Made by a program: the position numbers and the translations under genes. The notes under the pieces were generated by a model. That model was not told where the DNA came from, made no database searches, and was given only the letters and a program-made list of their open reading frames with translations. Below are positions 1 through 8,403 of a DNA stretch of 57,453 nt, in pieces (position 1 is the first letter of the stretch; the number at the start of each line of letters is the position of its first letter). Source of the stretch: Planctomycetota bacterium (lineage in GTDB: Bacteria > Planctomycetota > B15-G4 > SIAN01); NCBI GenBank assembly GCA_028289345.1, contig JANQQL010000047.1:1-57453 (forward strand). Direction: 5' to 3'.

Positions 1-90
1 AACGGCACCAACGGCACCAACGGCACCAACGGCACCAACGGCACCAACGGCACCAACGGCACCAACGGCACCAACGGCACCAACGGCACC
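1..90. repeat. 9-bp tandem repeat (AACGGCACC x10)
   Basis: Ten perfect copies of AACGGCACC run from the window edge to base 90, followed by a partial AAC. The unit is a multiple of three without stops, so all frames stay open through it. Frame 1 reads Asn-Gly-Thr repeats, then a short unique tail ending in TAA at 124-126, and could be the 3' end of a gene whose body lies outside the window. Frame 2 would read Thr-Ala-Pro and stop at 101-103. Which frame is used, if any, cannot be decided here. Confidence 0.9.
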
Positions 91-190
91 AACGAAGACA
101 TAAACGACTTACTTACAGCAACTTAAGGACATAAAAACCCGACCGCCGGGGACTTTTTCTGACCGAGGTGGTTGCAGGATCCGGGCAACG

Positions 191-206
191 TCCTACATAC
201 TGTCGG
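191..206. promoter_or_regulatory. possible BlaI-type operator
   Basis: The stretch has CTACA and TGTCG half-sites separated by three bases, about 30 bp before the repressor start. BlaI/MecI/CopY repressors bind TACA/TGTA dyads, normally with a two-base spacer, so this is an imperfect match. Autoregulation of the downstream pair is usual for the family; this exact site is a guess. Confidence 0.25.
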
Positions 207-235
207 AGACCCGTGGTCAGCAGCGAGAAGACCCC

Positions 236-652
236 ATGTCTCCCCCCTCCGGCATCAGCAACACCGAACTGGACGTGCTCAAGGTCCTTTGGAATCGCGG
301 ATCGGGTTCGGTCCGAGAGATCCACGAAGACTTGTCCGCCACGGGCAAGACCTGGGCCTACAACACGGTGCAGACGTTGCTGAACCGGCTTTGCGCCAAG
401 GACTTCTTGAAAGCCGAGAAGCAGGGACGAGCCATGAACTATTCGGTGTTGGTGTCACGAGACGCCCTGGTTCGGCAGCAACTCGAAGGCATCGCGGACA
501 AAGTCTGCGACGGTTCGGCTACTCCTTTGGTGCAGTCCCTGTTCGAAGGACGACGTTTCTCTTCTTCCGAGATCCAAGACCTCCGCAAGTTGGTCGAAGA
601 CCTCGAGGCAGCAGAGGAACCAGGTGGCGCCAGCGAGAACCAAGACTCATGA
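236..652 (+). CDS. BlaI/MecI family transcriptional repressor
   Basis: This 138-aa protein has the family's usual length. Residues about 5-80 form the winged-helix DNA-binding domain: ISNTELDVLKVLW opens helix 1, and TWAYNTVQTLLNRL is the recognition-helix region typical of BlaI/MecI/CopY. The C-terminal part is the helical dimerisation and cleavage segment. It should repress its own operon until the partner membrane protease is activated. The stop overlaps the start of the M56 gene (ATGA), so the two are translationally coupled. The physiological signal is unlikely to be beta-lactam, because the partner has no penicillin-binding sensor domain. Confidence 0.9.
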   Translation: MSPPSGISNTELDVLKVLWNRGSGSVREIHEDLSATGKTWAYNTVQTLLNRLCAKDFLKAEKQGRAMNYSVLVSRDALVRQQLEGIADKVCDGSATPLVQSLFEGRRFSSSEIQDLRKLVEDLEAAEEPGGASENQDS

Positions 653-2178
653 ATCTCACCAACCAATTGACGTCGGCATTCGTCATGGTGCTGGCACTCG
701 CAACAGTCGCGGAAGTGGTGACTCGACTGTTTCCGCGGCGCCCGGCACTGGGACACCTGCTTTGGTTGTCAGTGCTGGTCCGCAGCCTGCTTCCCGCGAT
801 TCCTGCTTTGTCAGGTCCATCCTGGGCTCCCACCACGACGACCGGATTGCCGTTCTTGTTTCCGCCGGAAGATCTGCGAGCCGAGACCGCGGCGACAACC
901 GCGAGTCCCACCATGGGGTGGATGGGATGGTTGACCGTCCTTTGGGCTGCCGGGACCGCATGGATGATCGCTCGCTCGATCCAGCGAAGCCTGGCGGTTC
1001 GACGCTTGGTTCGTTTGGCCACGAAAGACGACGGCGAGCTGACCCAGTTGGTTCGCGAACAGGCACTTCGTTTGGGCGTGGCCGCCCCCCGCGTCTTCAC
1101 TCTGGCCGGCATCTCCTCACCGTTTCTCTACGGAGTGCGACGCCCTCGACTGATTTGGCCCGCAGCCATGAGCGCCCCCCGTGCTCGCACCTCCGTCATC
1201 ACCCACGAACTCGCCCACTTGCGGCGCGCCGACCCATGGAGTAGCTGGATCGAGGCCGCCGCGCGATGGGTGTGGTGGTGGAACCCCGTGGTGTGGTACG
1301 CCGGAACCCAGACCCGCCGCTACAAAGAACTCGCCTGCGACGCCCTGGTCGTGCAAGCCCACCCGGACGCGCGCAAGGGTTACGCCGAAGCACTCCTCGA
1401 TGCCGCAGAAGATCACTCCGGCTCGCCATTGACTGCTCGCACCCTCGCTTGGGTCGGCGCCGGATCTCGAGTCAAGGAACGCCTTCGTTCCCTCTACCAG
1501 GTGCCCCACACCCACCTGTCCCCCGCCGTGGTCGTCGCGATCGCCGCGGGGTTGGGAACGACTCTACTCGGATGGAAGAGCACCGACTCCGTCGCCAACC
1601 CTCCGCCCGTCGTTCCTGTCGCAACTCCCGCAATGGCAGAGACACCCGCACCGGTGGAAGCCACAGATCCGGAGCCCGTCGAGGAAAGTGCTTCCCCGAC
1701 CAGCTCCTCCAGCACGGCATCCTCGGCATTTGTTCTCACCAATTCCGAGGACAACGAGTCCGACCTGACCGACGCGGAACGCGCGACTTTGCAAAGCATC
1801 GGCGTCGAGAGCTTCGAAGAGCTGGAAGAGCTGTGCAATCGCCAGATCGCCGTCAATCCCAACAATGGCCGCGCCCATTCCCGCCTTGGCTGGGCGCTGG
1901 TCAGCCAAGGCTTCTACGAAGACGCCATCGAGAGCTTCCAGACCCAATACGACCTCGGCCACGTCACCACCTACGCCAGCTACAACGTTGCCTGCTGCTA
2001 TGCCCTCATGGACGAAGTCGACCTCGCCCTGGAGTGGCTCGAGAAAAGCGTCGAGTCCGGCTACGACCAACCCCTCGCGCTCCAAGAAGACTCGGACATG
2101 GAGAACCTGCGCGACGATCCCCGCTTCGGGGAACTCATTCAGCGCCTTCTGGATCAGAGCAAGTCCGCGCAGCCGTAG
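649..2178 (+). CDS. M56 (BlaR1-like) membrane metalloprotease with TPR-like C-terminus
   Basis: A 509-aa protein. N-terminal hydrophobic helices precede a zincin domain with HELAH at residues 186-190 and a probable third ligand E227 in KELACD, the M56 signature. Another membrane helix follows at about residue 290. Where classical BlaR1 has an extracellular penicillin-binding domain, this protein has a Pro/Ser/Thr-rich linker and then a TPR-like domain (LGWALVSQGFYEDAIESF; NVACCYALMDEVDLALEWL), closing with a SDMENLRDDPRFGELI motif common in TPR proteins. It is inferred to sense an unknown signal and trigger cleavage of the BlaI partner encoded just upstream with an ATGA overlap. The start was chosen by that overlap; the open frame extends further upstream but is antisense in character to blaI. 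Confidence 0.88.
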   Translation: MNLTNQLTSAFVMVLALATVAEVVTRLFPRRPALGHLLWLSVLVRSLLPAIPALSGPSWAPTTTTGLPFLFPPEDLRAETAATTASPTMGWMGWLTVLWAAGTAWMIARSIQRSLAVRRLVRLATKDDGELTQLVREQALRLGVAAPRVFTLAGISSPFLYGVRRPRLIWPAAMSAPRARTSVITHELAHLRRADPWSSWIEAAARWVWWWNPVVWYAGTQTRRYKELACDALVVQAHPDARKGYAEALLDAAEDHSGSPLTARTLAWVGAGSRVKERLRSLYQVPHTHLSPAVVVAIAAGLGTTLLGWKSTDSVANPPPVVPVATPAMAETPAPVEATDPEPVEESASPTSSSSTASSAFVLTNSEDNESDLTDAERATLQSIGVESFEELEELCNRQIAVNPNNGRAHSRLGWALVSQGFYEDAIESFQTQYDLGHVTTYASYNVACCYALMDEVDLALEWLEKSVESGYDQPLALQEDSDMENLRDDPRFGELIQRLLDQSKSAQP

Positions 2179-2775
2179 ATCATCGAGGTCACCGTTTTCC
2201 GCTTAAGCGTCTCCATTGTCGACCGCACACAAGCCGGGTTGGATTGACGCTCAGTGAATCTGCAGCAGCTTCCTCGGGTCATGGCCCAAGAAATGCGCGG
2301 CGGAACAACGGAACGAAGCTAGCCTGCAAACTCTCATCGTGAGGTGGACGCGCCGTTGGAGGCTGATCGCACACAAATTCGGTGACGAACATCTCTCGCT
2401 CTCATCACAGCAGTTTCACCAAGATGGCTACCTGGGGTCCCGTTCGTGATCCACGCAACCAACCGGCAAGATCGTCTTCCATTTGTCAATCCAGAACCGC
2501 GGTCGCTCGCAAGCCGATTCCAATCGGAGGTCCCGTTGCTCAGAGACTCCAGGCCTTGCAACGCCGCTCTGCCTTTTCCACGAACCATCCGCTGAGGCGA
2601 ACAAGAACACGTTGCCCCAGGCACGAATGCCAGGCCAAGTCAGCCAACAGAAGTCTTGCGTCGGATGAGAAGTCGACCCGCCAGCAAGCTAGCGAACTCG
2701 TTGACGACCTGGGTTGAGGCGAAGAGACCTCGTCGGGGCGCAAGGACCGGGCTCAAGGCCTGTTAGGATGGACGG
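2179..2775. other. intergenic, nothing recognised
   Basis: About 600 bases without a convincing gene. Open frames on both strands here are rich in Arg/Ser and lack a ribosome binding site or recognisable family. No terminator hairpin with a T-run was found after the M56 gene. Confidence 0.5.
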
Positions 2776-3972
2776 ATGTCCAAAGCTCATCGGATGTTGC
2801 TGGTCGTTAGCTTGTCCCAAGTCACCGGGATGTCGGTGTGGTTCACCGCGAGTGCTCTCGGCCCCATGCTCCGCGAAGCGTGGAATCTGAGTCAGTCTCA
2901 GGTCGCCTGGCTCACCACGACCGTGCAGTTCGGCTTCGTTGCCGGGACTGCCCTTGCCGTTCTGTTCAACCTTCCCGACCTCATTCCTTCGCGTTTCTAT
3001 GTCGCAGGAGCTGCCGCCCTTGCCGCGGCTTTCAACGGGGCGGTGCTGCTGGACCCCGGTTATCAAGGAACTCTCGTGCTCCGTTTTCTGACCGGGATGA
3101 GCCTGGCCGCGGTCTATCCCCCCGCCATGAAGATGGTTGCGACATGGTTTCAGCAGCGACGAGGCTTCGCCATCGGCACCGTCGTCGGAGCATTGATCCT
3201 CGGCAAATCATTGCCCTATGCCATCAAAGGACTCGGGATCAGCGAGTTTCGCTGGGTCATTGGGACCTCGTCCCTGGCCGCGGCGTTCGGCGCGCTGTTG
3301 GTGGCCGCCTGCTATCGCGACGGACCGCACCAGTTTTCTCGACCTCGCTTTCAATGGTCTCTTGCACTGCGAGTCCTGAAGCATCGCCCCACTCGACTGG
3401 CCATTGGCGGGTACCTGGGGCACATGTGGGAACTCTATGCCATGTGGGCGTGGATGCCGGCGTTCGTGTTGGCCAGCTTCGAAGCCCAAGGAATCGATTC
3501 CCAATGGGCCGATGTCGTCGCCGCAAGCACCATTGCCCTGGGGGCCGTGGGGTCCGCCATCGGCGGAAGCGTCTCGGATCGAATCGGTCGAGCCCGCTGG
3601 GTGAACCTCTGCATGCTGATCAGCGGTGCGTGCTGTTTCGTGTTCGGATCACTGATGGGAGTTGCGCCAGCCATCCTCTGCGCGGTGTGCTGGCTTTGGG
3701 GCGTGTTCGTGGTCGCGGACTCGGCCCAGTTCAGCGCCATGGTCACCGAGGTCGCGCCCAGTGATGCGGTGGGAACTGCGTTGACCCTGCAGACGTCGAT
3801 GGGGTTCTTGCTGACCATGGTGACGATCCAAGCACTCCCCGCGATTCAGCAGAGTGGTGGATGGTGGTGGGCGTTTGCGTTCTTGGGGTTGGGACCGCTG
3901 TTTGGGATTGGGGCGATCTTGGGGTTTCAGCGGGTGATGAAGAGTGAGGAAGCCGAGGCGGGGGTTGGGTAG
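2776..3972 (+). CDS. MFS transporter
   Basis: A 398-aa polytopic membrane protein of major facilitator length with about twelve hydrophobic segments. The N-terminal half carries an MFS-like stretch after helix 2-3 and the helix-4/5 region RFLTGMSLAAVYPPAMKM. The loop between helices 8 and 9 reads GSVSDRIGRARW, the classical MFS loop motif (G-x-x-x-D-R-x-G-R). The substrate cannot be told from sequence; cyanate/nitrate-type and sugar-type relatives share this layout. AGGATGG lies about 8 bases upstream of the ATG. The gene appears to stand alone, with no terminator seen. Confidence 0.88.
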   Translation: MSKAHRMLLVVSLSQVTGMSVWFTASALGPMLREAWNLSQSQVAWLTTTVQFGFVAGTALAVLFNLPDLIPSRFYVAGAAALAAAFNGAVLLDPGYQGTLVLRFLTGMSLAAVYPPAMKMVATWFQQRRGFAIGTVVGALILGKSLPYAIKGLGISEFRWVIGTSSLAAAFGALLVAACYRDGPHQFSRPRFQWSLALRVLKHRPTRLAIGGYLGHMWELYAMWAWMPAFVLASFEAQGIDSQWADVVAASTIALGAVGSAIGGSVSDRIGRARWVNLCMLISGACCFVFGSLMGVAPAILCAVCWLWGVFVVADSAQFSAMVTEVAPSDAVGTALTLQTSMGFLLTMVTIQALPAIQQSGGWWWAFAFLGLGPLFGIGAILGFQRVMKSEEAEAGVG

Positions 3973-4066
3973 CTTGGGTTGGAATGACGACGCGTGAGTG
4001 CGGAAGTGACGGTGGTTGGTGTGAACGGGTGGATGCTCCCGAGCCTTACGCCCGCTTCGGGCCGCA

Positions 4067-4417
4067 TCAGGAAGGAGAGTACGATCCGTCGGCAGCAAGC
4101 CGGCCAATCGTGATCGATCCCATTCCATAATCAAATGCGAGGTCGATGCCAGGGTTCAAGCCTCGGACAGCCGCCGCGAGCTCGGGCCAAGCATCGAGCA
4201 GCTCTTGGTACCGGACGAGTCCTCCTCTTAGCTCCGCTTCTTGTGAATCCTTGGGTGCCTGCTTTGGATCCCATCGACTCCAGATCGTCACATTGAGCCC
4301 GCTCGTGAGATCCACGCTGATCGCCAGATCGGCGATGATGAGCACATCACCCGCTTGCATGCGCTCGACCGCCAGAGTTGCTCGAGGTGATCCAATCGAG
4401 TCTGAATAGATCTTCAT
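4067..4417 (-). CDS. hypothetical protein, 116 aa
   Basis: Not recognised. The ATG at 4417 gives MKIYSDSIG...; a GTG nine bases upstream is also possible. The sequence is balanced and soluble, with probable beta strands near the N-terminus (GDVLIIADLAISVDLT) and a helix (YQELLDAWPELAAAVRG), so it reads like a real small alpha/beta protein rather than a shadow frame. It lies 71 bases downstream of the PKD lipoprotein on the same strand and may be cotranscribed. Confidence 0.5.
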   Translation of the reverse strand: MKIYSDSIGSPRATLAVERMQAGDVLIIADLAISVDLTSGLNVTIWSRWDPKQAPKDSQEAELRGGLVRYQELLDAWPELAAAVRGLNPGIDLAFDYGMGSITIGRLAADGSYSPS

Positions 4418-4488
4418 GGGGCGCACCGATCGCCGATCCGCGACTGAACACCAACTCGTGCACGGCGACGTTTTCCAGCCACCGACAC

Positions 4489-5778
4489 CTATCGATCAGC
4501 GCGTTTCACGTTGCGGAAACGGCCGATTCCCGCTTCGGTCCTTGGCGCTCCGCGAAGTTCATCAGTCAACAATCGATAGGCCCCCGCATGTCCTCCGACG
4601 AGACGGTCTTCGTGCACGGATGCAGACCAGTCCTCGAAAGTGAAGAACTCTTGCCGAGTGACTGAGAACTCAGTGCCTAGGGGATGGTTCGCGATCACTC
4701 CAAGAGAGAGGTCCTCCTTCAGGAATGGCGGGAGCGTCAACGAGCGAGCGTCCTTCGCCGGAACGTCCAATACCAAGAGCTCGCCCTCTTGTGAAAACAG
4801 ACCGAGGCTCAACCCCGTGGAAGAGTCGGCTGCAAGACTCCACTGCGTCCAACCATCACTCGTCACGGGAAAAGGAAGGAGCATGGGCGTTCGTCCGGGG
4901 TGATCGAGCGAGTCCAAGCGACCCAAGAACACCAATTCCTCGGGTCCAGAAGCGGATGCCGTGGTTGTCAGGGATTCCACGGGGGTCGTCAACGTCGCGG
5001 AGAAATCTCCCGATTGATACCCCAAAATGCAAATGATCTCACCCAGGAACAAACTCCCCTGGATCGTGCATGCGTCGACGAACTGGCCTTCGAACACCAG
5101 CCCAGGTCCACGATAGGGTCCTTGGAAGACTCCGTCCGGCGGAGACGTGATCTCGTAACCCGAGAAACTCGCAACCCCCGATTCGATACAGGGGACGCCC
5201 AACCCATTCGTACCCATCATGTGATAGGTCGCAGAGAAGGAAATCGTCACCGGATTCCCCACCTCGACTCGCAAAGTGATCGGCTCAGGTCCCTCGTTGG
5301 TCGTCCAAGTTCCCGTGTACTCACCAAGCCGTGGCTCCCACTCGAGCATCTTCACCTTCACCGTATCCCGAACATCCACGGTTCCATCGCTCACCTTCAG
5401 CGTCGCCACATAATCCCCTGGCCGCGAGTAATGATGAGTCACCACCTCGCCCCTCACCGCCTTCGACCGATCCCCAAAGTCCCAAGTGAACGTCAAAGGA
5501 TCCCCATCCGGATCCGAAGAAGCCGAAGCCCGAAACGTCACCGGCTTCAATCCCTCCACCACCTGATCATCCCCGGCAACTGCCAGCGGCTCCGCATTGG
5601 GCGTCTGCGTGGGATTCTGATTGGTCCCAATCACGGGATCACCACCGCTCGATCCCCCACCGCAACCCAACAGTGCAAAGACTGCGGCACCAGAAAACGT
5701 AGCCAATCGACCACGAAGCACTGACAGAGCATTGCCTCGACGACGACAATTCAATGGAACAATGAATGGAGTCAACAT
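4489..5778 (-). CDS. PKD-domain lipoprotein
   Basis: A 429-aa protein with an N-terminal signal and lipobox LLGC (Cys39) followed by GGGSSGG, so probably a surface-anchored lipoprotein. A PKD domain covers about residues 65-140 (ASSDPDGDPLTFTWDFGD...HHYSRPGDYVATLKVSDG), a beta-sandwich fold used in extracellular binding proteins. The remaining ~280 residues are beta-rich and unassigned. The ATG at 5778 was chosen because GAGGAG sits six bases upstream; an in-frame GTG further upstream would put this site inside the gene. The function is unknown; adhesion or matrix binding is a guess from the domain. Confidence 0.82.
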   Translation of the reverse strand: MLTPFIVPLNCRRRGNALSVLRGRLATFSGAAVFALLGCGGGSSGGDPVIGTNQNPTQTPNAEPLAVAGDDQVVEGLKPVTFRASASSDPDGDPLTFTWDFGDRSKAVRGEVVTHHYSRPGDYVATLKVSDGTVDVRDTVKVKMLEWEPRLGEYTGTWTTNEGPEPITLRVEVGNPVTISFSATYHMMGTNGLGVPCIESGVASFSGYEITSPPDGVFQGPYRGPGLVFEGQFVDACTIQGSLFLGEIICILGYQSGDFSATLTTPVESLTTTASASGPEELVFLGRLDSLDHPGRTPMLLPFPVTSDGWTQWSLAADSSTGLSLGLFSQEGELLVLDVPAKDARSLTLPPFLKEDLSLGVIANHPLGTEFSVTRQEFFTFEDWSASVHEDRLVGGHAGAYRLLTDELRGAPRTEAGIGRFRNVKRADR

Positions 5779-6232
5779 CCAGTTCTCCTCGTCCAGCAGC
5801 CACACTTCGAAGGTAGCGGCGTGCCCCTGATCGGCTCTGCGAGAAAGCGACTTCCCTCTGGAGGTAAGTAGCGGCTCTCGAACTCTAGGTAACCCGTGGC
5901 GCGAAAGCCAAGGGGCAGCAGAACCTAGCCACTTCCCCGCCCGGCTGCCCCCCGTCCCCCTAACAGGACCTTTCCTCGGGAAAGGACCCGCTAACGAAGA
6001 CTCCTCGCGGCATAATTGTCACCCGTCAGGGGACACCAGAATTAGGCGGCCTGCTGATGCGGCGAATGCCCGCACTGTGCCCCAGGAGTGCCTGTTAAGC
6101 GGATACGTTATGCGGGGTGGGGTGAGATTATTGGGATCGGGCTAATTACTAGTTACCTAGACGAGGTCCTCTTCGGGCGAAGACAGTGCTCGATCGTCCC
6201 AGGCACCTGAGTGTTATCGACTGGAGGAACCC
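5779..6232. other. structured intergenic block between divergent genes
   Basis: About 450 bases separating the lipoprotein (-) from the first cassette gene (+). It holds a pseudoknot-capable segment (annotated separately), a hairpin at 5966-5988 (CCTTTCC / GGAAAGG with a TCG loop, extended by GG/CC across an A-A mismatch) and another at 6017-6035 (TGTC-CCC / GGG-GACA with one bulged A), the latter flanked by TAATT and AATTA. None has a T-run, so they are not classical terminators. The block marks the left edge of the cassette region. Confidence 0.5.
5885..5951. ncRNA. candidate pseudoknotted structured RNA
   Basis: Complementary segments interleave. CTAGGT (5885-5890) pairs with ACCTAG (5923-5928), while GTGG (5896-5899) lies in that loop and pairs with CCAC (5929-5932) directly after it: an H-type pseudoknot with abutting stems. 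GGGGCAGC (5912-5919) can instead pair with GCTGCCCC (5944-5951), which would be an alternative fold. GCGAAAGCC and GGCTGCC loosely recall the core of the GEMM (cyclic di-GMP-I) riboswitch, but its usual first hairpin is absent. Strand and class are undetermined. Confidence 0.3.
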
Positions 6233-6841
6233 ATGGCTGTCGAGCTGCCGTATCTACCGTCGTACAAAAACGTTGCTGAGCTTTTCAAGAAGATCGAGAC
6301 TGCAGCAGTTCCTGACATCTTCACGCAGAAGTTCTTAGCCGAAACGATCGGCCTGAAGGGGAGCGGCGACCGTGCCTTAATCAATCTACTGAAGAATCTG
6401 GACTTCCTCGAGGCCTCCGGAAAGCCAACGCAATCTTACAGCTTATTGAAAAACAAGAACTCTGCGGGCATAGAGATTGCCAAAGGCGTTAGATCTGCAT
6501 ACCAGCCACTCTTCAAGGCAAACGAGAAAGCGAATGAGCTCAATCGCGATGATCTCAAAGGCCTTGTTGCTCAAGTGGCTGGGTCCGACACGCAGATGAC
6601 CTCGAAGATCGTGGGCACGTTTACTGCGCTGAAGAACATCGCTGACTTTTCTGAGTTGTCGAAATCGCCGGACGTACCCAAGCCCGAGAGCGAGAATCAA
6701 GAAAATGTCGAGGAGCCGAACAGGCGGCTCGGGGGCATGAGGCCGGAGTTCCACTACAACCTTCAGATACAGCTCCCGGCACATGGCACTGAGGAGACCT
6801 ACATAAACATCTTTAATGCGGTCAGAAAGGTCTTTCAATGA
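6233..6841 (+). CDS. DUF5343 family protein
   Basis: A 202-aa protein matching the DUF5343 pattern end to end: LPYLPSYKNVAELFKKI at the start, FTQKFLAETIGLKGSGDRA, then GKPTQSYSLLKN, GLVAQVAGS, a variable linker, and a C-terminal beta-rich tail EFHYNLQIQLPA. The family is of unknown function; the N-terminal part resembles winged-helix/adaptor-like modules. Its stop overlaps the start of the HEPN gene (ATGA), so the two are coupled. GGAGGA lies about seven bases before the ATG. Base composition is clearly more AT-rich than the flanking chromosome. A second copy of the domain is fused to a kinase at 10014. A pairing with the HEPN protein as sensor or antitoxin is inferred. Confidence 0.88.
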   Translation: MAVELPYLPSYKNVAELFKKIETAAVPDIFTQKFLAETIGLKGSGDRALINLLKNLDFLEASGKPTQSYSLLKNKNSAGIEIAKGVRSAYQPLFKANEKANELNRDDLKGLVAQVAGSDTQMTSKIVGTFTALKNIADFSELSKSPDVPKPESENQENVEEPNRRLGGMRPEFHYNLQIQLPAHGTEETYINIFNAVRKVFQ

Positions 6842-7404
6842 CAAGCGACTCCCAGCTGGCGCTGTTTATCCTACTTGGTCAGTCGGCGTCTCAAGAGTTG
6901 GAGTCGATGCCCGAGGTCCCCTCCGGGCGAGAGCTCTATATCTCTGGTACCTTCGACCTTGCTACGTCCCTCCCGGAGGAAGTTGGACGAGCTAGTACCG
7001 CCGCATTGGGATACAAGCTTTTCTTTGTTTTCGAAAACTACCTTCGCGATTTCGTCGTCAACGTTCTCTCCGAAGACGGAAAGGCTGATTGGTGGCAAAA
7101 CATCCCTACGGACGTGCAAGACGAGGTGCAGAAGATTGAGCAGAATGAGGAAGTAAAGGGATGGATGGCACTCGGCTCACGTGACAAGTCCGCGCTTATG
7201 ACATATCCACAACTATTGCGGGTGGTTGATCACTGCTGGAAGAGCCACTTCAAAGAGATCGTTCGAGACAAGGCTTTAGTCCAAGAAGGAAGGATGATCT
7301 CTCATCTGAGGAATACCCTCTGCCACATGAGCGAGATCAGCGACGAGGAAATGGACCGAGTCAAGCAGGTCATTAGGGACTGGTTCAGGATCGTCTCTCC
7401 TTAG
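6838..7404 (+). CDS. HEPN-domain protein (Swt1-like)
   Basis: A 188-aa helical protein with the HEPN catalytic motif R-x4-H as RNTLCH (R158, H163) near the C-terminus, preceded by a long helix and a central YKLFFVFENYLRDFVVNVL helix, as in Swt1-like HEPN domains. HEPN proteins are usually RNases in toxin-antitoxin and phage-defence systems. Coupling to the upstream DUF5343 gene by a 4-base overlap suggests a two-gene module in which DUF5343 restrains or directs the nuclease. The pair forms one cassette ended by the attC site at 7516. Catalytic activity is inferred from the motif only. Confidence 0.8.
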   Translation: MTSDSQLALFILLGQSASQELESMPEVPSGRELYISGTFDLATSLPEEVGRASTAALGYKLFFVFENYLRDFVVNVLSEDGKADWWQNIPTDVQDEVQKIEQNEEVKGWMALGSRDKSALMTYPQLLRVVDHCWKSHFKEIVRDKALVQEGRMISHLRNTLCHMSEISDEEMDRVKQVIRDWFRIVSP

Positions 7405-7515
7405 CAGTCTTCGGGACCCACCTCCACAAGTATGGCTGCGATCCATTACCATGAACCACTGCAGGAGTCGCGGGCATGGCCGGTCCGTGAAAGGGCGACG
7501 CTGGCGCAGGAGGCC

Positions 7516-7578
7516 GGCTAACAAGCGCATGCAGTTGACGGCGCTCCGCGCCGCAACTGATGCGCAACGACGTTAGCC
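7516..7578 (+). other. attC: integron attC site A
   Basis: Perfect outer inverted repeat GGCTAAC (7516-7522) / GTTAGCC (7572-7578). The inner stem GCGCAT[G]CAGTTG / CAACTGATGCGC carries one extrahelical G, and a GCGC-type inner arm completes the fold. These are the defining features of a cassette recombination site, with the cut expected in GTTAGCC. It closes the DUF5343-HEPN cassette and opens the SIR2-remnant cassette. Confidence 0.9.
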
Positions 7579-7601
7579 GGATGGGAGGGACCAGGTCGCC
7601 G

Positions 7602-7952
7602 ATGGCGAAACGAAAAAAGCGGACTTCACGCCGAAGGCGGAAGACATCGTCACGAAATGCGAAAGCCGTCAATGTTCGGTCACTCTTTCCGACGCATCGC
7701 AAGCAGCAACATTTTCACAGCACTGCGCAACGAAACGACACATTGCTACGAGAACTGCGGCACGCGTATCTCCATGATGGGCTGGCGTTGTACGTCGGAT
7801 TCGGCGTGTCGCGGTCGATGGGTATGCCGAACTGGGCTGAGCTTATCCGATCGCTCGCAGCACGAATGATGATGCGGCGCGTTACGACAGCCGCCGATCA
7901 GTTCGATGACCTAGATGAAGAAAAGAAGTGGAAAGCAATTCGAAACACCTAA
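7602..7952 (+). pseudogene. SIR2-like protein remnant
   Basis: A 116-residue product. After a basic N-terminal tail (MAKRKKRTSRRRRK) it contains ALYVGFGVSRSMGMPNWAEL at about residues 62-81, the start of a SIR2-type NAD-binding fold (usual GAGVSxSxGxPxW). A TAA stops it where a full SIR2 domain should continue. Reading past the stop in the same frame gives ~100 more residues without further SIR2 motifs, so the gene looks truncated or frameshifted. Intact SIR2 proteins in defence systems hydrolyse NAD+. GGGAGGG lies about 12 bases before the chosen ATG; an earlier in-frame ATG at 7560 lies inside attC. Confidence 0.6.
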
Positions 7953-8403
7953 GCTCTTCTCGAGCAAAGCCCCGATGACAAAAAGCCGCTCCTGCGGAGT
8001 GGCGGGCGGAAGATGATATTGACCGGCGATCCTCACCTCGCTCCGCCGTTTGGCACACTTTGGCGGTTCGAATTCCGGACGGTGGTCCGGCTGGACTCGC
8101 TTGCGGCGCCATCGCGAAACAAGCATCAAGACAGGCTCTCTGGCGACCCGCAAGCATCGGCAGTGCCCAACAACGAAATGCAGCTGACGAAATTCGGCGG
8201 GACCGGTGCTCTGCTAGACTTGGCTCGCGGATCCTTCGCCGCATTTCGCTACTGATTTCGAAGGACGTTGGAATGACTGCCGTTTCTGAGGAGTCATTTT
8301 GAGCTTCATTGTTCACCAACAAGGAAGTGCGAGGTTGAATTGACACCCTGAGGAAGACTTTGGATACTGCAAATGTTGACGGATGCTCAGTGTTGGAGAT
8401 GGC
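7953..8403 (+). other. degraded cassette tail and leader
   Basis: This stretch continues the SIR2-remnant frame without recognisable motifs. Near 8170-8215 it has AACAACGAAATGCAGCTGACG, which resembles only the left half of the attC sites here, with GCTAGAC possibly standing for the right core. No complete attC and no separate gene were found. The last ~25 bases hold the ribosome binding site GGAG (8394-8397) of the next gene. Confidence 0.4.

Noticed and set aside
2382..2717. 111-codon forward frame between the M56 and MFS genes
   Set aside because: Arg/Ser/Thr-rich, no ribosome binding site, no family; similar open frames exist on the other strand.
5830..6044. tmRNA or RNase P RNA in the structured block
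   Set aside because: GAGGAAAGG and a TTCGA element are present on the minus strand, but none of the other conserved segments, nor a tRNA-like end, is found.
8065..8076. tRNA T-arm-like GGTTCGAATTCC
   Set aside because: The flanking bases do not form the five-pair stem, and no acceptor stem or anticodon arm is present.
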